From Bacillota bacterium (GTDB lineage: Bacteria > Bacillota > Clostridia > DSM-8532), in NCBI GenBank assembly GCA_023443745.1, contig JAEZTB010000058.1, positions 248,001-312,000 of the forward strand: 64,000 nucleotides of DNA, written 5' to 3'. Positions 51,848-60,611 of the stretch are shown here, piece by piece. The position numbers and the translations under genes are program-made. The notes under the pieces were generated by a model. That model saw only the letters and a list, made by a program, of their open reading frames with translations. It ran no database searches and was not told the DNA's origin. How positions within the stretch are numbered: the stretch's first letter is position 1; every line of letters begins with the position of its first letter.

Positions 51848-52585
51848 TTAAAACTTTCTAACATTATCTATTGAAATCTTTACACTTTCAAACGGGTCAA
51901 TATAAATGCAGTCCTGTTCTATGATAACCCATTTAAAATCAGCTTCTTTGCATATATGATAGAGCGCCGGGCAATGATTGATTCCGGTTCCAACCTCAGT
52001 CATTTTCTTTTCATTTTTATCCATATCCTTTAAATGTATGGTTTTAATACGGCTGATATTATTTTTCAGATACAATTCCGGATCCAAGTTCACATATTTT
52101 ATCCAATAGCAGTCCAACTCGAGGGATACATTTTCAGGGGAAGTATTTTTCAGAATAATATCCATGGCCGTCTCGCCGTTGAACCGGGGTTCGAACTCAT
52201 GGCCATGATTATGGTACATAAAATGTAACCCTTCGCCGCGTAATTTTTCTCCGGCCTTCTCCAAGACCTCACAAAGCCTTAACCAGTCTTCCTTGCGTTC
52301 TCCATTGTAGTAGGCCAAAGTCACATATTTGCTTCCTAAAAGGGCGTTATAGCGAATAAGCCCCTCCAGATCGCTCTGAAGTACCTCTATGCCGGTATGG
52401 GTACCCATGGATTTGAGACTGTACTTTTTAAGTAACTCCTTCATGTCCCTTACTTCAATATCAAAAAAGGAATAAAATTCTACACCGTCATAGCCATCAT
52501 ACGATAGAGCCTTTAAAACATTTTCAAAGTTCTCTTCGCACTTATCGCGCAGTGAATACAACTGCAATCCGATGTTAGGATTCAT
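51848..52585 (-). CDS. Sugar phosphate isomerase/epimerase (xylose isomerase-like TIM barrel)
   Basis: A 245-residue protein of the AP-endonuclease-2-like TIM-barrel superfamily. Conserved strand ends are IGLQLYSLRDKCEENFENVL, YDGVEFYSFFDIEV, LHFMYHNHGHEFEP, NVSLELDCYWIKYVN and IKTIHLKDMDKNE, with the His/Glu/Asp metal ligands. Ends with VIIEQDCIY. It overlaps the upstream oxidoreductase gene by 11 bases and is the last gene of a four-gene operon. It probably epimerises or isomerises a keto-sugar made by the oxidoreductases (inference). Confidence 0.85.
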   Translation of the reverse strand: MNPNIGLQLYSLRDKCEENFENVLKALSYDGYDGVEFYSFFDIEVRDMKELLKKYSLKSMGTHTGIEVLQSDLEGLIRYNALLGSKYVTLAYYNGERKEDWLRLCEVLEKAGEKLRGEGLHFMYHNHGHEFEPRFNGETAMDIILKNTSPENVSLELDCYWIKYVNLDPELYLKNNISRIKTIHLKDMDKNEKKMTEVGTGINHCPALYHICKEADFKWVIIEQDCIYIDPFESVKISIDNVRKF

Positions 52586-53633
52586 AAATATCAGCTCCTT
52601 TTATGCATACCCCTTTTTGTGCAGATTCGAATATAGCATCAATAATCCTCATGACGCGCAGCATCTGCTTATGGGTTACGATTGGCTCTTCTTCTCCTCT
52701 TATTGCTTTAGCCACATTATCGTAGTAGTCTCTGCAATCAGGGTTTACCTGGGGAAGAGACACTTCATCAATGGTTTCCACGGGTCTTGGCGCCATGGTT
52801 TTTGTCGGGCCCGCGCTGGTATAGACAATGCTTTCCTCCCATTTGAACTCCACCTGATTGGCCTTCAATATTTTTCCGTTGCAATCCCAGTCATGAATGA
52901 CCAGGGTTCCGGTATCGGTGCTGACATGCCAGCGTGGAAGCGGTATGAATGTATAGGTATCAACCTCAATTAAAGCACTCAAATTATTCTTGAATTTCAG
53001 CATAACCTTGAAGTTATCATCGATACCTTCAAATTTCACGCTAAGAAGATGGGCATAGATCTCAGTAACGGAGCTCTCTACCAACCAGAGAATCTGATCA
53101 AGAAGATGTACGCCCCAATCAAGAAGCATACCCCCTCCGGCTTCTTTCACGCATCTCCAGTCCCCGGGTATGCCTTTTGAACCCTGAACACGAGATTCAA
53201 TGTAAAAGGGCTCCCCAATAAGCTTTCTGCCCAATGCTTCTTTCACTGTTACGAAGTCTCTGTCCCATCGTCTGTTCTGATGGACTGTAAAGATCTTCTT
53301 TTCAAGCCGTGCAACCTCAAGTACTTCTTGCAGCTCTTCTGAATTCATCATAACAGGCTTTTCACAGATGACGTGTTTGCCAGACTTCATGGCTTTGATG
53401 GCTAATTCTTTATGAAAGTTATTGGGAGCTGCAATGATGACGAGTTCGGTCTCATCAGAAAGACATTCCTCCAAGGTGGCATATCCCTTATAACCTTCAT
53501 CTACGGCCTGTTGTATGCGCTCCGGCTTAATGTCATAGACACCGACAACCTTAAGGGAGCTTATGCCCTTAATCTGCCTGGCATGGTATGACCCCATGCC
53601 GCCAAAGCCAATAATTGCGGTTTTTATGCTCAT
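52575..53633 (-). CDS. Gfo/Idh/MocA-family oxidoreductase
   Basis: A 352-residue NAD(P)-dependent dehydrogenase. The Rossmann start is TAIIGFGGMGSYHARQIKGI; the family motif is GKHVICEKPVMMN with the catalytic Lys in E-K-P. The C-terminal domain has GGGMLLDWGVHLLDQILWLV with the conserved Asp and His. It acts on sugars or inositols. It starts 42 bases after the upstream isomerase gene and overlaps the next by 11 bases. Confidence 0.9.
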   Translation of the reverse strand: MSIKTAIIGFGGMGSYHARQIKGISSLKVVGVYDIKPERIQQAVDEGYKGYATLEECLSDETELVIIAAPNNFHKELAIKAMKSGKHVICEKPVMMNSEELQEVLEVARLEKKIFTVHQNRRWDRDFVTVKEALGRKLIGEPFYIESRVQGSKGIPGDWRCVKEAGGGMLLDWGVHLLDQILWLVESSVTEIYAHLLSVKFEGIDDNFKVMLKFKNNLSALIEVDTYTFIPLPRWHVSTDTGTLVIHDWDCNGKILKANQVEFKWEESIVYTSAGPTKTMAPRPVETIDEVSLPQVNPDCRDYYDNVAKAIRGEEEPIVTHKQMLRVMRIIDAIFESAQKGVCIKGADIYES

Positions 53634-53675
53634 ATGTAATCTCCATATTAGTGTTTTATCTATTGATCAATCTCT

Positions 53676-54644
53676 TTAAGCCCACCACATACCTGTTGGC
53701 TTTGACTCAGTTATCATCACATTTTTAAGAAATGCTGCCGCCTTCTCCAGGCCTTCTTTTGAAGTCATGAGGCTATCTTCATGCTCAATGGACATAACAT
53801 GGTCATAACCGGCCAGTCTCAATTCACTGCAGATAGCTCTCCAAACTTCTTCCCCATGTCCATAACCAACTGTTCTGAATATCCATGATCTGTCCGCTTC
53901 ATTTGCGAAATGTCTGGTATCCAGAACACCATTCTTGCTCGTGTTATACAGATCAATCCTGGTATCCTTGGCATGGAAATGGTAGATGGCACCTTTGAGT
54001 GCTCTGATGGCAGCTACAGGGTCCATGCCCTGCCAGAACAGGTGAGATGGATCAAAATTGGCTCCGATAATTTCTCCGGCAGCCTCCCGCAGCTTGAGTA
54101 ATGTCCCGGGATTATACACGCAGAACCCAGGATGCATTTCGAGGGCAATCTTATCGACGCCGTACCTCTTTGTAAACTCAGCGGTTTTCTGCCAGTACGG
54201 AATAAGTACTTCATTCCACTGCCATTCCAGTATTTTTGTAAAATCATCGGGCCATGGGCATGTCACCCAGTTCGGGTATTTGGAGGTCTCGCTGTCACCC
54301 GGGCAGCCGGAGAAGGTCACAACAGTGTCAATACCAAGCTCACCGGCAAGTTGAACTGCTGATTCATACTCGTTGTGGAATTTCTGCGCAATATCTTTCT
54401 GGGGATGAACAGGATTGCCATGTACCGATAGAGCGCTCAAGGTCATATCATGCTTTTTTATGGTTTCCTTGAATTCTTTTATCAGGCTTTTATCTTTGAT
54501 AAATTTGACAGCGTCGCAATGAGCGGTTCCCGGATAGCCTCCGCAGCCAATTTCAACAGCTTCCACACCTATGCTTCTGAGGTATTTTAAGGTTTCATCA
54601 AGGCTTTTGTCTGAAAGCAAGACAGTAAAAACACCTAATTTCAT
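53676..54644 (-). CDS. Sugar phosphate isomerase/epimerase
   Basis: A 322-residue TIM-barrel protein, longer than the other isomerase of the operon. Key blocks are VEAVEIGCGGYPGTAHCDAV, TLSALSVHGNPVHPQKDIAQ, KIALEMHPGFCVYNPGTLLK, IGANFDPSHLFWQGMDP and IYHFHAKDTRIDLYNTSK; the Glu, Asp, His metal ligands are at the strand ends. An AGGAGG-like signal precedes the ATG. It lies 21 bases after the first oxidoreductase gene. Confidence 0.87.
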   Translation of the reverse strand: MKLGVFTVLLSDKSLDETLKYLRSIGVEAVEIGCGGYPGTAHCDAVKFIKDKSLIKEFKETIKKHDMTLSALSVHGNPVHPQKDIAQKFHNEYESAVQLAGELGIDTVVTFSGCPGDSETSKYPNWVTCPWPDDFTKILEWQWNEVLIPYWQKTAEFTKRYGVDKIALEMHPGFCVYNPGTLLKLREAAGEIIGANFDPSHLFWQGMDPVAAIRALKGAIYHFHAKDTRIDLYNTSKNGVLDTRHFANEADRSWIFRTVGYGHGEEVWRAICSELRLAGYDHVMSIEHEDSLMTSKEGLEKAAAFLKNVMITESKPTGMWWA

Positions 54645-54665
54645 AAATTCTGACCTCCTGTAAAC

Positions 54666-55748
54666 TCATAAATCAAAATATACCGGCTTGCCGGTTTTAG
54701 CCGATTCGTAAATGGCCTCAAGAATCTGGGTTACCACAAATGCCTGCTCGGGCTTTACAGTCAATTCACCCTTACCCAAAACAGCATTAAGGAATACCCA
54801 TTGCTCATTAACCTCTGGCTTATCACTGGCACCTTCAAAGAAGGCTACGCTGCCGGCATTGAAATCGGGTCTGGTAACATATTGACGCCCGTTTCTGATG
54901 CCATTGATTCTGAGGCCGTCAAACATATCCGCGCCTGCTGCCGTTCCGCATAATAACGTTGCCGCCTCAAGGTTTTCCAAGGAATTAAGGGCCCAACTGG
55001 ACTCAAGCATGATGGTTGCTCCATTTTCCATGACAACAAACCCAAAAGCACTATCCTCTACAGTGAACTCATCACGCTTCCAGTCTCCCCAGGCGTTTCC
55101 TGTATTCGTTTGGTTGTTCAGCTTGTGGTAAACGGTTCCGACGGCATATTTAGGCTTGTAATTATCCATCATCCAAAGCGTGAGATCCAAAGCATGGGTG
55201 CCTATATCTATAAGTGGCCCTCCGCCTTGCTCATATTCATTCAGGAAAACACCCCAGGTTGGCACGGCTCTGCGCCTTATGGCCCTTGCTTTGGCAAAAT
55301 AAATGTCTCCCAGAGTTCCGTTTTTGCATTCTTCCTTCAGGTACCTTGAATCCGAGCGATAGCGGTTCTGATAACCGATGTTCAATATCTTGTTGTTTGC
55401 TTTTGCCGCATCCACCATTTTTTTTGCTTCAATCGTATTGATGGCCATGGGCTTTTCGCACATCACATGCTTGCCTGCGTTTAATGCTGCAACAGTTATT
55501 TCACTGTGTGAACGGTTGGGAGTGCAGACATATACAATATCAATACTTTCATCTTTTAGTAGTTCCCTGTAATCCGCATATGATTTTGAAGCTTCTGCTC
55601 CAAAGTCTTTAACAGCCTTTTCCGCTCTTTCTGGTATAATGTCGCAAAAAGCGACCATTTCCACAAGACCGGTTTGCTTAATGGCCGGCATTTCCTTACT
55701 ATTAGCAATTCCGCCACATCCGATAATACCTGCTTTTAGTTTACTCAC
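54666..55748 (-). CDS. Gfo/Idh/MocA-family oxidoreductase
   Basis: A 360-residue dehydrogenase and first gene of the operon. The Rossmann fold is LKAGIIGCGGIANSKEMPAI, the E-K-P motif is GKHVMCEKPMAINTIEAKKM, and the substrate domain has GGGPLIDIGTHALDLTLWMM. It is only distantly similar to the second oxidoreductase of the operon, so the two may do consecutive or reverse oxidations at different carbons, as in known keto-sugar epimerisation routes (inference). The divergent AraC gene lies 163 bases upstream. Confidence 0.9.
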   Translation of the reverse strand: MSKLKAGIIGCGGIANSKEMPAIKQTGLVEMVAFCDIIPERAEKAVKDFGAEASKSYADYRELLKDESIDIVYVCTPNRSHSEITVAALNAGKHVMCEKPMAINTIEAKKMVDAAKANNKILNIGYQNRYRSDSRYLKEECKNGTLGDIYFAKARAIRRRAVPTWGVFLNEYEQGGGPLIDIGTHALDLTLWMMDNYKPKYAVGTVYHKLNNQTNTGNAWGDWKRDEFTVEDSAFGFVVMENGATIMLESSWALNSLENLEAATLLCGTAAGADMFDGLRINGIRNGRQYVTRPDFNAGSVAFFEGASDKPEVNEQWVFLNAVLGKGELTVKPEQAFVVTQILEAIYESAKTGKPVYFDL

Positions 55749-55910
55749 AATACTTCCTCCTTAACTGCAGTACATCATTTTAAAGCTTGTCTTTTACCCC
55801 AAGCTGCTCACATTGACAATCATAATCTCTTTTTGCTAATATCGATAGTAAATAATCTACATTTTATAGACAAATTCTGATATACTTGGTTCATTGGGAC
55901 GGGTGGGATA

Positions 55911-56708
55911 ATGAGTGCATTTTTTGAAATCCACAGAGAATATGACAGCAACATATTAGTTTTTAAAGCGAAAAACAATGCTTGTGAACCCCATTTTCAT
56001 TCCAATATCGAGCTGGTTTATGTCATTGACGGCATTATTAACATCAATATAAACGGACATATCATGACATTGACAAAAGGTTGTATTTCTATTGCCAACA
56101 GCTATGACATTCACAGTTATACAAATGTTGAAAACTCGGAAATTATTGTTCTAATCATACCCGTTGAGCTTGTAAACAGCTACACGGCCATGTTTCGTTC
56201 GAAGGTTTTCTCTACCCCGTTTATCGAGAAATGTGAGCAGACCAGGCAAATCTACTCAATGCTTTTGCAGCTTGTAAACTCGGATAGTCCCGGCCATGAA
56301 TTGATTAACAAAGGGTGTGCCTATTATATTTTAGGCCTTATCCATAGCTGTGTTGAGCTTGTTGATAAACCTTCGCCAAGCAGCACGGATCTCGCCCGAA
56401 AAATCCTTGTCTACATACAGCAGAATTATCTTAATCCGCTCTCAATTGATTCTTTAGCTAAATATTTCGGCTACAACAGAGATTATTTGTCCAGATTTTT
56501 CAATTCTTATCTGGGATGCGGCTTTAACAGCTATTTAAATGCTCTGCGTTCCCGCCACGCTGCTTATCTGATGTCCAACGGAAAAATCGCTTTAACGGAA
56601 ATTGCCTTTGCATCTGGGTTTGACAACTACCGTACCTTTAATAGAGCATTTAAACATTCCTATGCCATGACACCATCTGATTATAAGCGAAGTAAATGTT
56701 ATGGGTGA
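55911..56708 (+). CDS. AraC-family transcriptional regulator
   Basis: A 265-residue regulator. The N-terminal cupin domain (ACEPHFHSNIELVYVIDGII, then NGHIMTLTKGCISIANSYDI) would bind a sugar-like ligand. The C-terminal AraC domain has two helix-turn-helix units (LSIDSLAKYFGYNRDYLSRF and ALTEIAFASGFDNYRTFNRA) and the ending FKHSYAMTPSDYKRS. GGGTGGG lies close to the ATG. Its divergent placement makes it the probable activator of the oxidoreductase/isomerase operon. Confidence 0.92.
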   Translation: MSAFFEIHREYDSNILVFKAKNNACEPHFHSNIELVYVIDGIINININGHIMTLTKGCISIANSYDIHSYTNVENSEIIVLIIPVELVNSYTAMFRSKVFSTPFIEKCEQTRQIYSMLLQLVNSDSPGHELINKGCAYYILGLIHSCVELVDKPSPSSTDLARKILVYIQQNYLNPLSIDSLAKYFGYNRDYLSRFFNSYLGCGFNSYLNALRSRHAAYLMSNGKIALTEIAFASGFDNYRTFNRAFKHSYAMTPSDYKRSKCYG

Positions 56709-56724
56709 TTCAAAGCTTGTTGCC

Positions 56725-57288
56725 CTATTTATTATACTTGCCCATAGCCACCTCAACCGAAGCGCAAACCATGGTGACAGCAGCGAGTGAAGCGCTTTCT
56801 ATGGAAGCGTTCACAGATTTACGTTCCTCTTCTGAAAATCGACTTAAGACAAAGGCGGCCAAATCCATTTTTTCAGGAGGTTTTCCAATACCAATACGGA
56901 TTCTGGGAAAGTCCTCGGTGCCAAGATGGGTAAGGATTGAACGCATGCCGTTATGAGTGCCTGCACTCCCCTTGGCTCTAATTCTTAATCGCCCAACATC
57001 AAGATCGATATCATCATAAATAACCACAAGATTCTGAGAGGGTACCTTATAGTAGTCTAGTATTTCTCGCAAGGCTTCTCCGCTGTTATTCATATAGGTC
57101 TGGGGCTTAACCAGAAGCGTCTTTTGCCCTTGGAGTATTCCCTCAGCGACAAGGGCCTTGTGCTTATATTTAAAAGAGCTTATTCTGTATTGGGCAGCGA
57201 GAAAGTCTATGGAATCAAAGCCCACATTATGGCGGGTACGTTCATATTGGGGCCCCATATTACCTAATCCGGCTAAAACAAACATCAT
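56725..57288 (-). CDS. pth: Peptidyl-tRNA hydrolase
   Basis: A 187-residue enzyme that frees tRNA from prematurely released peptidyl-tRNA. VLAGLGNMGPQYERTRHNVG has the substrate Asn and catalytic His; G-N-P-G is here G-N-M-G. KPQTYMNNSGEALREIL, LVVIYDDIDLDVGRLRIRAK and GSAGTHNGMRSILTHLGTED are further signatures. Start at 57288 (ATG-ATG) with GAGAGG 7 bases upstream. It closes the spoVG-glmU-prs-pth group but is separated from prs by a terminator and structured DNA. Confidence 0.96.
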   Translation of the reverse strand: MMFVLAGLGNMGPQYERTRHNVGFDSIDFLAAQYRISSFKYKHKALVAEGILQGQKTLLVKPQTYMNNSGEALREILDYYKVPSQNLVVIYDDIDLDVGRLRIRAKGSAGTHNGMRSILTHLGTEDFPRIRIGIGKPPEKMDLAAFVLSRFSEEERKSVNASIESASLAAVTMVCASVEVAMGKYNK

Positions 57289-57310
57289 TATCACGCCTCT
57301 CAACATAAGT

Positions 57311-57476
57311 TTAAGTCAAAAAGATTATACTAACATCACCGGTTACCGAAATCAAAGATTTCGAACCGGTACCGAGTCAGTGAAACTCGAGGCGGGGAAT
57401 ATACCCCCGCATGTGAAAATAAATTGTGCCCACCACCTTAGAGGTGGGGGACATTTAGATTCTCGTTATAGGGTGA
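57311..57476. repeat. Structured intergenic element with dispersed repeat copy B
   Basis: Between pth and the prs terminator lie several dyads: a nested one near 57340-57375 (ACCGGTTCGAAATC then GATTTCGGTAACCGGT on the minus strand) and CACCT-tag-AGGTG near 57440. The part at about 57440-57469, minus strand, matches copy A at 49998-50027 (TATAACGAGAAT ... TGTCCCCCACCTC). No open frame is apparent. It may be a remnant of a small mobile element or part of the pth leader. Confidence 0.5.
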
Positions 57477-57483
57477 AAGGAGT

Positions 57484-57521
57484 CAAAAGCGGATATGGAA
57501 CCTTTCGGTTACGATATCCGC
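57484..57521 (-). terminator. Rho-independent terminator of prs
   Basis: GCGGATAT (57489-57496) pairs with ATATCCGC (57514-57521), with an inner AACC/GGTT pair. On the minus strand T4 follows. It lies 29 bases past the prs stop. Confidence 0.75.
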
Positions 57522-57549
57522 TGATGCCTATATAACAAAGAAACGTCAA

Positions 57550-58512
57550 TTATTGCTGAGTAAAGAGAGTAGAAATCGAGATATCCCCATAAATTCTTTC
57601 TATGGCTTCTGCAAATACATCGGCAACAGAAAGGACTGTAATCTTGCTGATTTTCTTCTCCTTAGGCAATGAGATGGTATTCAATGTAACCAATTCCTTG
57701 ATAGGGGACGTGCGGACCCTATCAATGGCAGGCCCTGAAAGAACGCCATGGGTACAGCAGGCATAGACCTCGGTTGCCCCGATATCTGTTAGGGCGCTGG
57801 CTGCATTTACAATAGTGCCGCCTGTATCAATCATGTCGTCAACCAAAATGACACGCTTGCCTCTTACATCGCCGATGATGTTCATGATTTCACAAACATT
57901 GGCTTTAGGGCGGCGTTTATCGATTATTGCCAGCGGTACTTCCAGTTTTTCTGCAAATTTTCTGCATCTTCCGACGCTTCCGATATCCGGTGAAACCACA
58001 ACAACATCTTCCACACCATTGGCGAACTTGTTCATAAAATACTGCGCAAGCAAAGGTGCTCCTAAAAGATGATCAACGGGAATATCAAAGAAGCCTTGAA
58101 GCTGCGGTGCATGAAGATCCATAGTCAACACTCTGTCGGCACCTGCGGTGGTGATCAGGTTTGCTACGAGCTTTGCAGAGATTGGATCTCTGGCTTTGGC
58201 TTTTCTGTCCTGCCTTGCATATCCAAAATAGGGCATAACGGCAGTAATTCGACCTGCAGATGCTCGTTTGAGCGCATCAATCAATATCAGAAGTTCAATG
58301 AGATTATCATTGACCGGTGTACAGGTCGATTGGACGATGAAGACATCCGAACCACGCACTACTTCATTGATACTGATGGCAATTTCCCCGTCCGAGAAGC
58401 TTGAAACCACTGATGCGCCAAGAGGTAACCTTATCTTTTTTGCGATCTCCTCTGCCAGTTCCCGGTTTGAATTACCTGCAAAAATCTTTATGTCCTTACC
58501 ATGAAGATTCAT
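57550..58512 (-). CDS. prs: Ribose-phosphate pyrophosphokinase
   Basis: A 320-residue enzyme making PRPP from ribose 5-phosphate and ATP. IKIFAGNSNRELAEEIAKKI, SFSDGEIAISINEVVRGSDV, ITAVMPYFGYARQDRKAKAR, the catalytic VLTMDLHAPQLQGFFDIPVD and the PRPP loop RVILVDDMIDTGGTIVNAAS are all present. The ATG at 58512 follows GGAGG at 12 bases; a TTG four codons upstream would be too close. It lies about 40 bases after glmU. Confidence 0.97.
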   Translation of the reverse strand: MNLHGKDIKIFAGNSNRELAEEIAKKIRLPLGASVVSSFSDGEIAISINEVVRGSDVFIVQSTCTPVNDNLIELLILIDALKRASAGRITAVMPYFGYARQDRKAKARDPISAKLVANLITTAGADRVLTMDLHAPQLQGFFDIPVDHLLGAPLLAQYFMNKFANGVEDVVVVSPDIGSVGRCRKFAEKLEVPLAIIDKRRPKANVCEIMNIIGDVRGKRVILVDDMIDTGGTIVNAASALTDIGATEVYACCTHGVLSGPAIDRVRTSPIKELVTLNTISLPKEKKISKITVLSVADVFAEAIERIYGDISISTLFTQQ

Positions 58513-58552
58513 AAGACTAAACAACCTCCAAAAAATAATCTAAACTAAAAAA

Positions 58553-59815
58553 TCATTTTTTATCCAGACCTTTTTTTTTGACCCAGTCCTCAATAACAGT
58601 TTGGCGGCTTCTTGCAATAGCGAGGGCATATTCCGGCACCTCGTCGGTTATGGTTGAGCCAGCCGCAATATATGCATAATCGTTAACTACTACGGGTGAA
58701 ACCAAATTAACATTACAGCCTATAAAGGCATGATCACCCACCACCGTTCTGTTTTTCTTTTTACCGTCATAATTAACGACAATAACGCCGCATCCTACAT
58801 TAACGCTGTTTCCTAACTTTGCGTCCCCGATATAAGCAAGATGGGAGATTTTAGTATTATCTCCTATGTCCGCATTTTTAATCTCGACAAAATCCCCTAT
58901 CTTGATATGCTGTCCTATTTTTGAGCCCGGCCTGATATAAGCAAAGGGACCGACCTCCGTATGATCGCCTACCTGGGATTGGAACATGGTGGAATGCGCA
59001 AAATGAACACCCTTGCCAAGAATCCCGTCTTTAATGCGCGAATGGGGGCCTACCTCGCATTCCTCCCCAATCACAGTATGGCCCTCTAGCTGGGTTCCGG
59101 GATAAATGACCGTATCCCTGCCGATTTTTACACCCGCATGAATCATACAGGTGTCGGGCAAATGAAAAGTGACTCCGTTTTGCATATGCTTTTCAATAAT
59201 GCGCTTTAACAGGATGCATTCGGCCTTGGCGAGCTGAATCCTGTCATCAACGCTCATCATCTCTTCGGGGTCATGAATCTTATAGGTTCCGGTTTTTTGG
59301 TTATTTTCAATCATTTTTTTGATGATATCGCTAAGAGAATATTCATTCTGACCTGTAGGGTCGGATTGAAAAATAACCGTTTGAAGAGACTCAATATTGA
59401 TAAAACAAATATCGGATGTGAGGATGGTAACCTGATTGCCTTGTTTTAGATGATATTCATAGGCACTTTTAAGTGTATTTCCTGTTATGATCGGCATATC
59501 GCCGGATATTACAAGGGCTGTTCCTTTTTTATCCTGTAAAAAATCCTTAGTCTGTAAAACAGCATGGCCTGTGCCGAGCTGTTGCTGCTGAATAACAAAA
59601 TGTGTACTTTCAGGTATAATTTCCTTTACTTGATGGGCTTGATGTCCCAGAACCAGAACAAGAGAATCTGTCCCTGCTTGAGTCACCGCTTCAATGACGT
59701 ATGTAAGAAGAGGTTGTCCGCATACCTGATGTGCTACCTTAGCTATGGATGATTTCATCCTAGTGCCTGCACCTGCTGCAAGGATAACCGTAATCAGTTG
59801 ATGCATGAGTTTCAT
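58553..59815 (-). CDS. glmU: GlmU with an in-frame gap in the uridyltransferase domain
   Basis: A 420-residue protein, shorter than the usual 450-460. GlmU makes UDP-GlcNAc in two steps. The N-terminus ITVILAAGAGTRMKSSIAKV, QQQQLGTGHAVLQTKDF and VISGDMPII are normal. After ILTSD (131-135) about 40 residues are missing, including the D-P-T-G-Y-G-R, E-x-K-D-A and I-N-T-G elements of the UTP/GlcNAc-1-P site. The metal-ligand Asn of G-V-N-D-R is Asp190 (MSVDDRIQLAKAE). The C-terminal left-handed helix acetyltransferase keeps Arg (YIRPGSKIG), Lys (VEIKNA), His and Tyr (ISHLAYIGDA) and NYDGKKKNRT. AGGAGG lies 4 bases before the ATG. Acetyltransferase activity is likely, uridyltransferase doubtful. 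Confidence 0.88.
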   Translation of the reverse strand: MKLMHQLITVILAAGAGTRMKSSIAKVAHQVCGQPLLTYVIEAVTQAGTDSLVLVLGHQAHQVKEIIPESTHFVIQQQQLGTGHAVLQTKDFLQDKKGTALVISGDMPIITGNTLKSAYEYHLKQGNQVTILTSDICFINIESLQTVIFQSDPTGQNEYSLSDIIKKMIENNQKTGTYKIHDPEEMMSVDDRIQLAKAECILLKRIIEKHMQNGVTFHLPDTCMIHAGVKIGRDTVIYPGTQLEGHTVIGEECEVGPHSRIKDGILGKGVHFAHSTMFQSQVGDHTEVGPFAYIRPGSKIGQHIKIGDFVEIKNADIGDNTKISHLAYIGDAKLGNSVNVGCGVIVVNYDGKKKNRTVVGDHAFIGCNVNLVSPVVVNDYAYIAAGSTITDEVPEYALAIARSRQTVIEDWVKKKGLDKK

Positions 59816-59901
59816 TAATCCTCCTGAAGATAGCTTTTCCAAAAACCATTTTCTCATTTTTGTCAAGGATTTTCAATTGTCATTTTGAACATTTTACTGC
59901 A

Positions 59902-59937
59902 ATAAAATAGGCACTTCTTAATAATGAAGTGCCTAAA
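59902..59937 (-). terminator. Terminator of spoVG
   Basis: TAGGCACTTC (59908-59917) and GAAGTGCCTA (59926-59935) form a 10 bp stem; on the minus strand TTTTA follows. It lies about 20 bases past the spoVG stop, so glmU needs its own promoter or read-through. Confidence 0.75.
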
Positions 59938-59956
59938 ATTTTGGAATTAATATGTA

Positions 59957-60247
59957 TTATTCCTTGCTTGATGCACCAGCTGCTTCTTCCTCGGCCAACA
60001 TTGACTGATACTTTTCCAATATGGCATTTTGAACCTTGTTTCTCGCCTCAGCGTTAATGGGGTGTGCAATATCCCTAAACTCTCCTGTAGGAGTTTTTCT
60101 ACTAGGCATTGCAATGAAAAGTCCACCTTGGCTTTCAATGATTTTGATGTCATGGACAACAAATTCATTATCAAAAGTAACTGACACTACGGCCCTCATT
60201 TTTCCTTCGGCCTCTACCTTACGAATTCTAATGTCTGTAATCTCCAT
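59957..60247 (-). CDS. spoVG: Septation/sporulation regulator SpoVG
   Basis: A 96-residue protein starting MEITDIRIRKVEAEGKMRAV and containing FVVHDIKIIESQGGLFIAMP and TPTGEFRDIAHPINAEARNK, the SpoVG signature. SpoVG is a site-specific DNA- and RNA-binding protein affecting septation and sporulation. The ATG at 60247 was chosen over a longer open frame because AAGGTGG precedes it and homologues begin there. It has a clear sigma-H promoter. A purR-yabJ pair, upstream of spoVG in Bacillus, is absent; murC lies there instead, divergent. Confidence 0.96.
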   Translation of the reverse strand: MEITDIRIRKVEAEGKMRAVVSVTFDNEFVVHDIKIIESQGGLFIAMPSRKTPTGEFRDIAHPINAEARNKVQNAILEKYQSMLAEEEAAGASSKE

Positions 60248-60298
60248 CTTAGCAGCCCACCTTCCGATAAAACAATGTAGTTTTTTGTATGTAATTAT

Positions 60299-60327
60299 AA
60301 ATTCGCCAAATATTCCAGAATTCCTTC
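60299..60327 (-). promoter_or_regulatory. Sigma-H promoter of spoVG
   Basis: On the minus strand GAAGGAATT (60319-60327) matches the sigma-H -35 consensus RnAGGAwww, and GGCGAATTT (60299-60307) matches the -10 RnnGAATww, spaced by 11 bases. Transcription would start near 60290, about 45 bases before the ATG. In Bacillus spoVG is a classic sigma-H target. The remaining 60328-60611 shows no other gene and only a TATAAT-like -10 near murC. Confidence 0.82.
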
Positions 60328-60611
60328 TTAATTCAAAAAAAAATTTTAATATTTTCCAATATAAAGATATACAGGTAATCAAAGAAGTCAAGAATATCCT
60401 ATTAGTATCATATAATTACTTTAAAAAGCAATATCGATTTGAGTGGCAAACGCCAAAATTAAGGGAATACTATTAAAGCGAGCCTTGTGCCAGAGCTTTT
60501 ACCTGTTATATAATAACCTTTACCGAACTCATAGATTGCTTGAGATAATCGAAGGCATTAAAACACTGTGTGATATAATTCAAATTGAAATGTTGATTTG
60601 GAGAGTGTGCA

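Noticed and set aside
57311..57476. A complete IS200/IS605-type element
   Set aside because: There is no tnpA or tnpB frame; only hairpins and a short shared motif remain.
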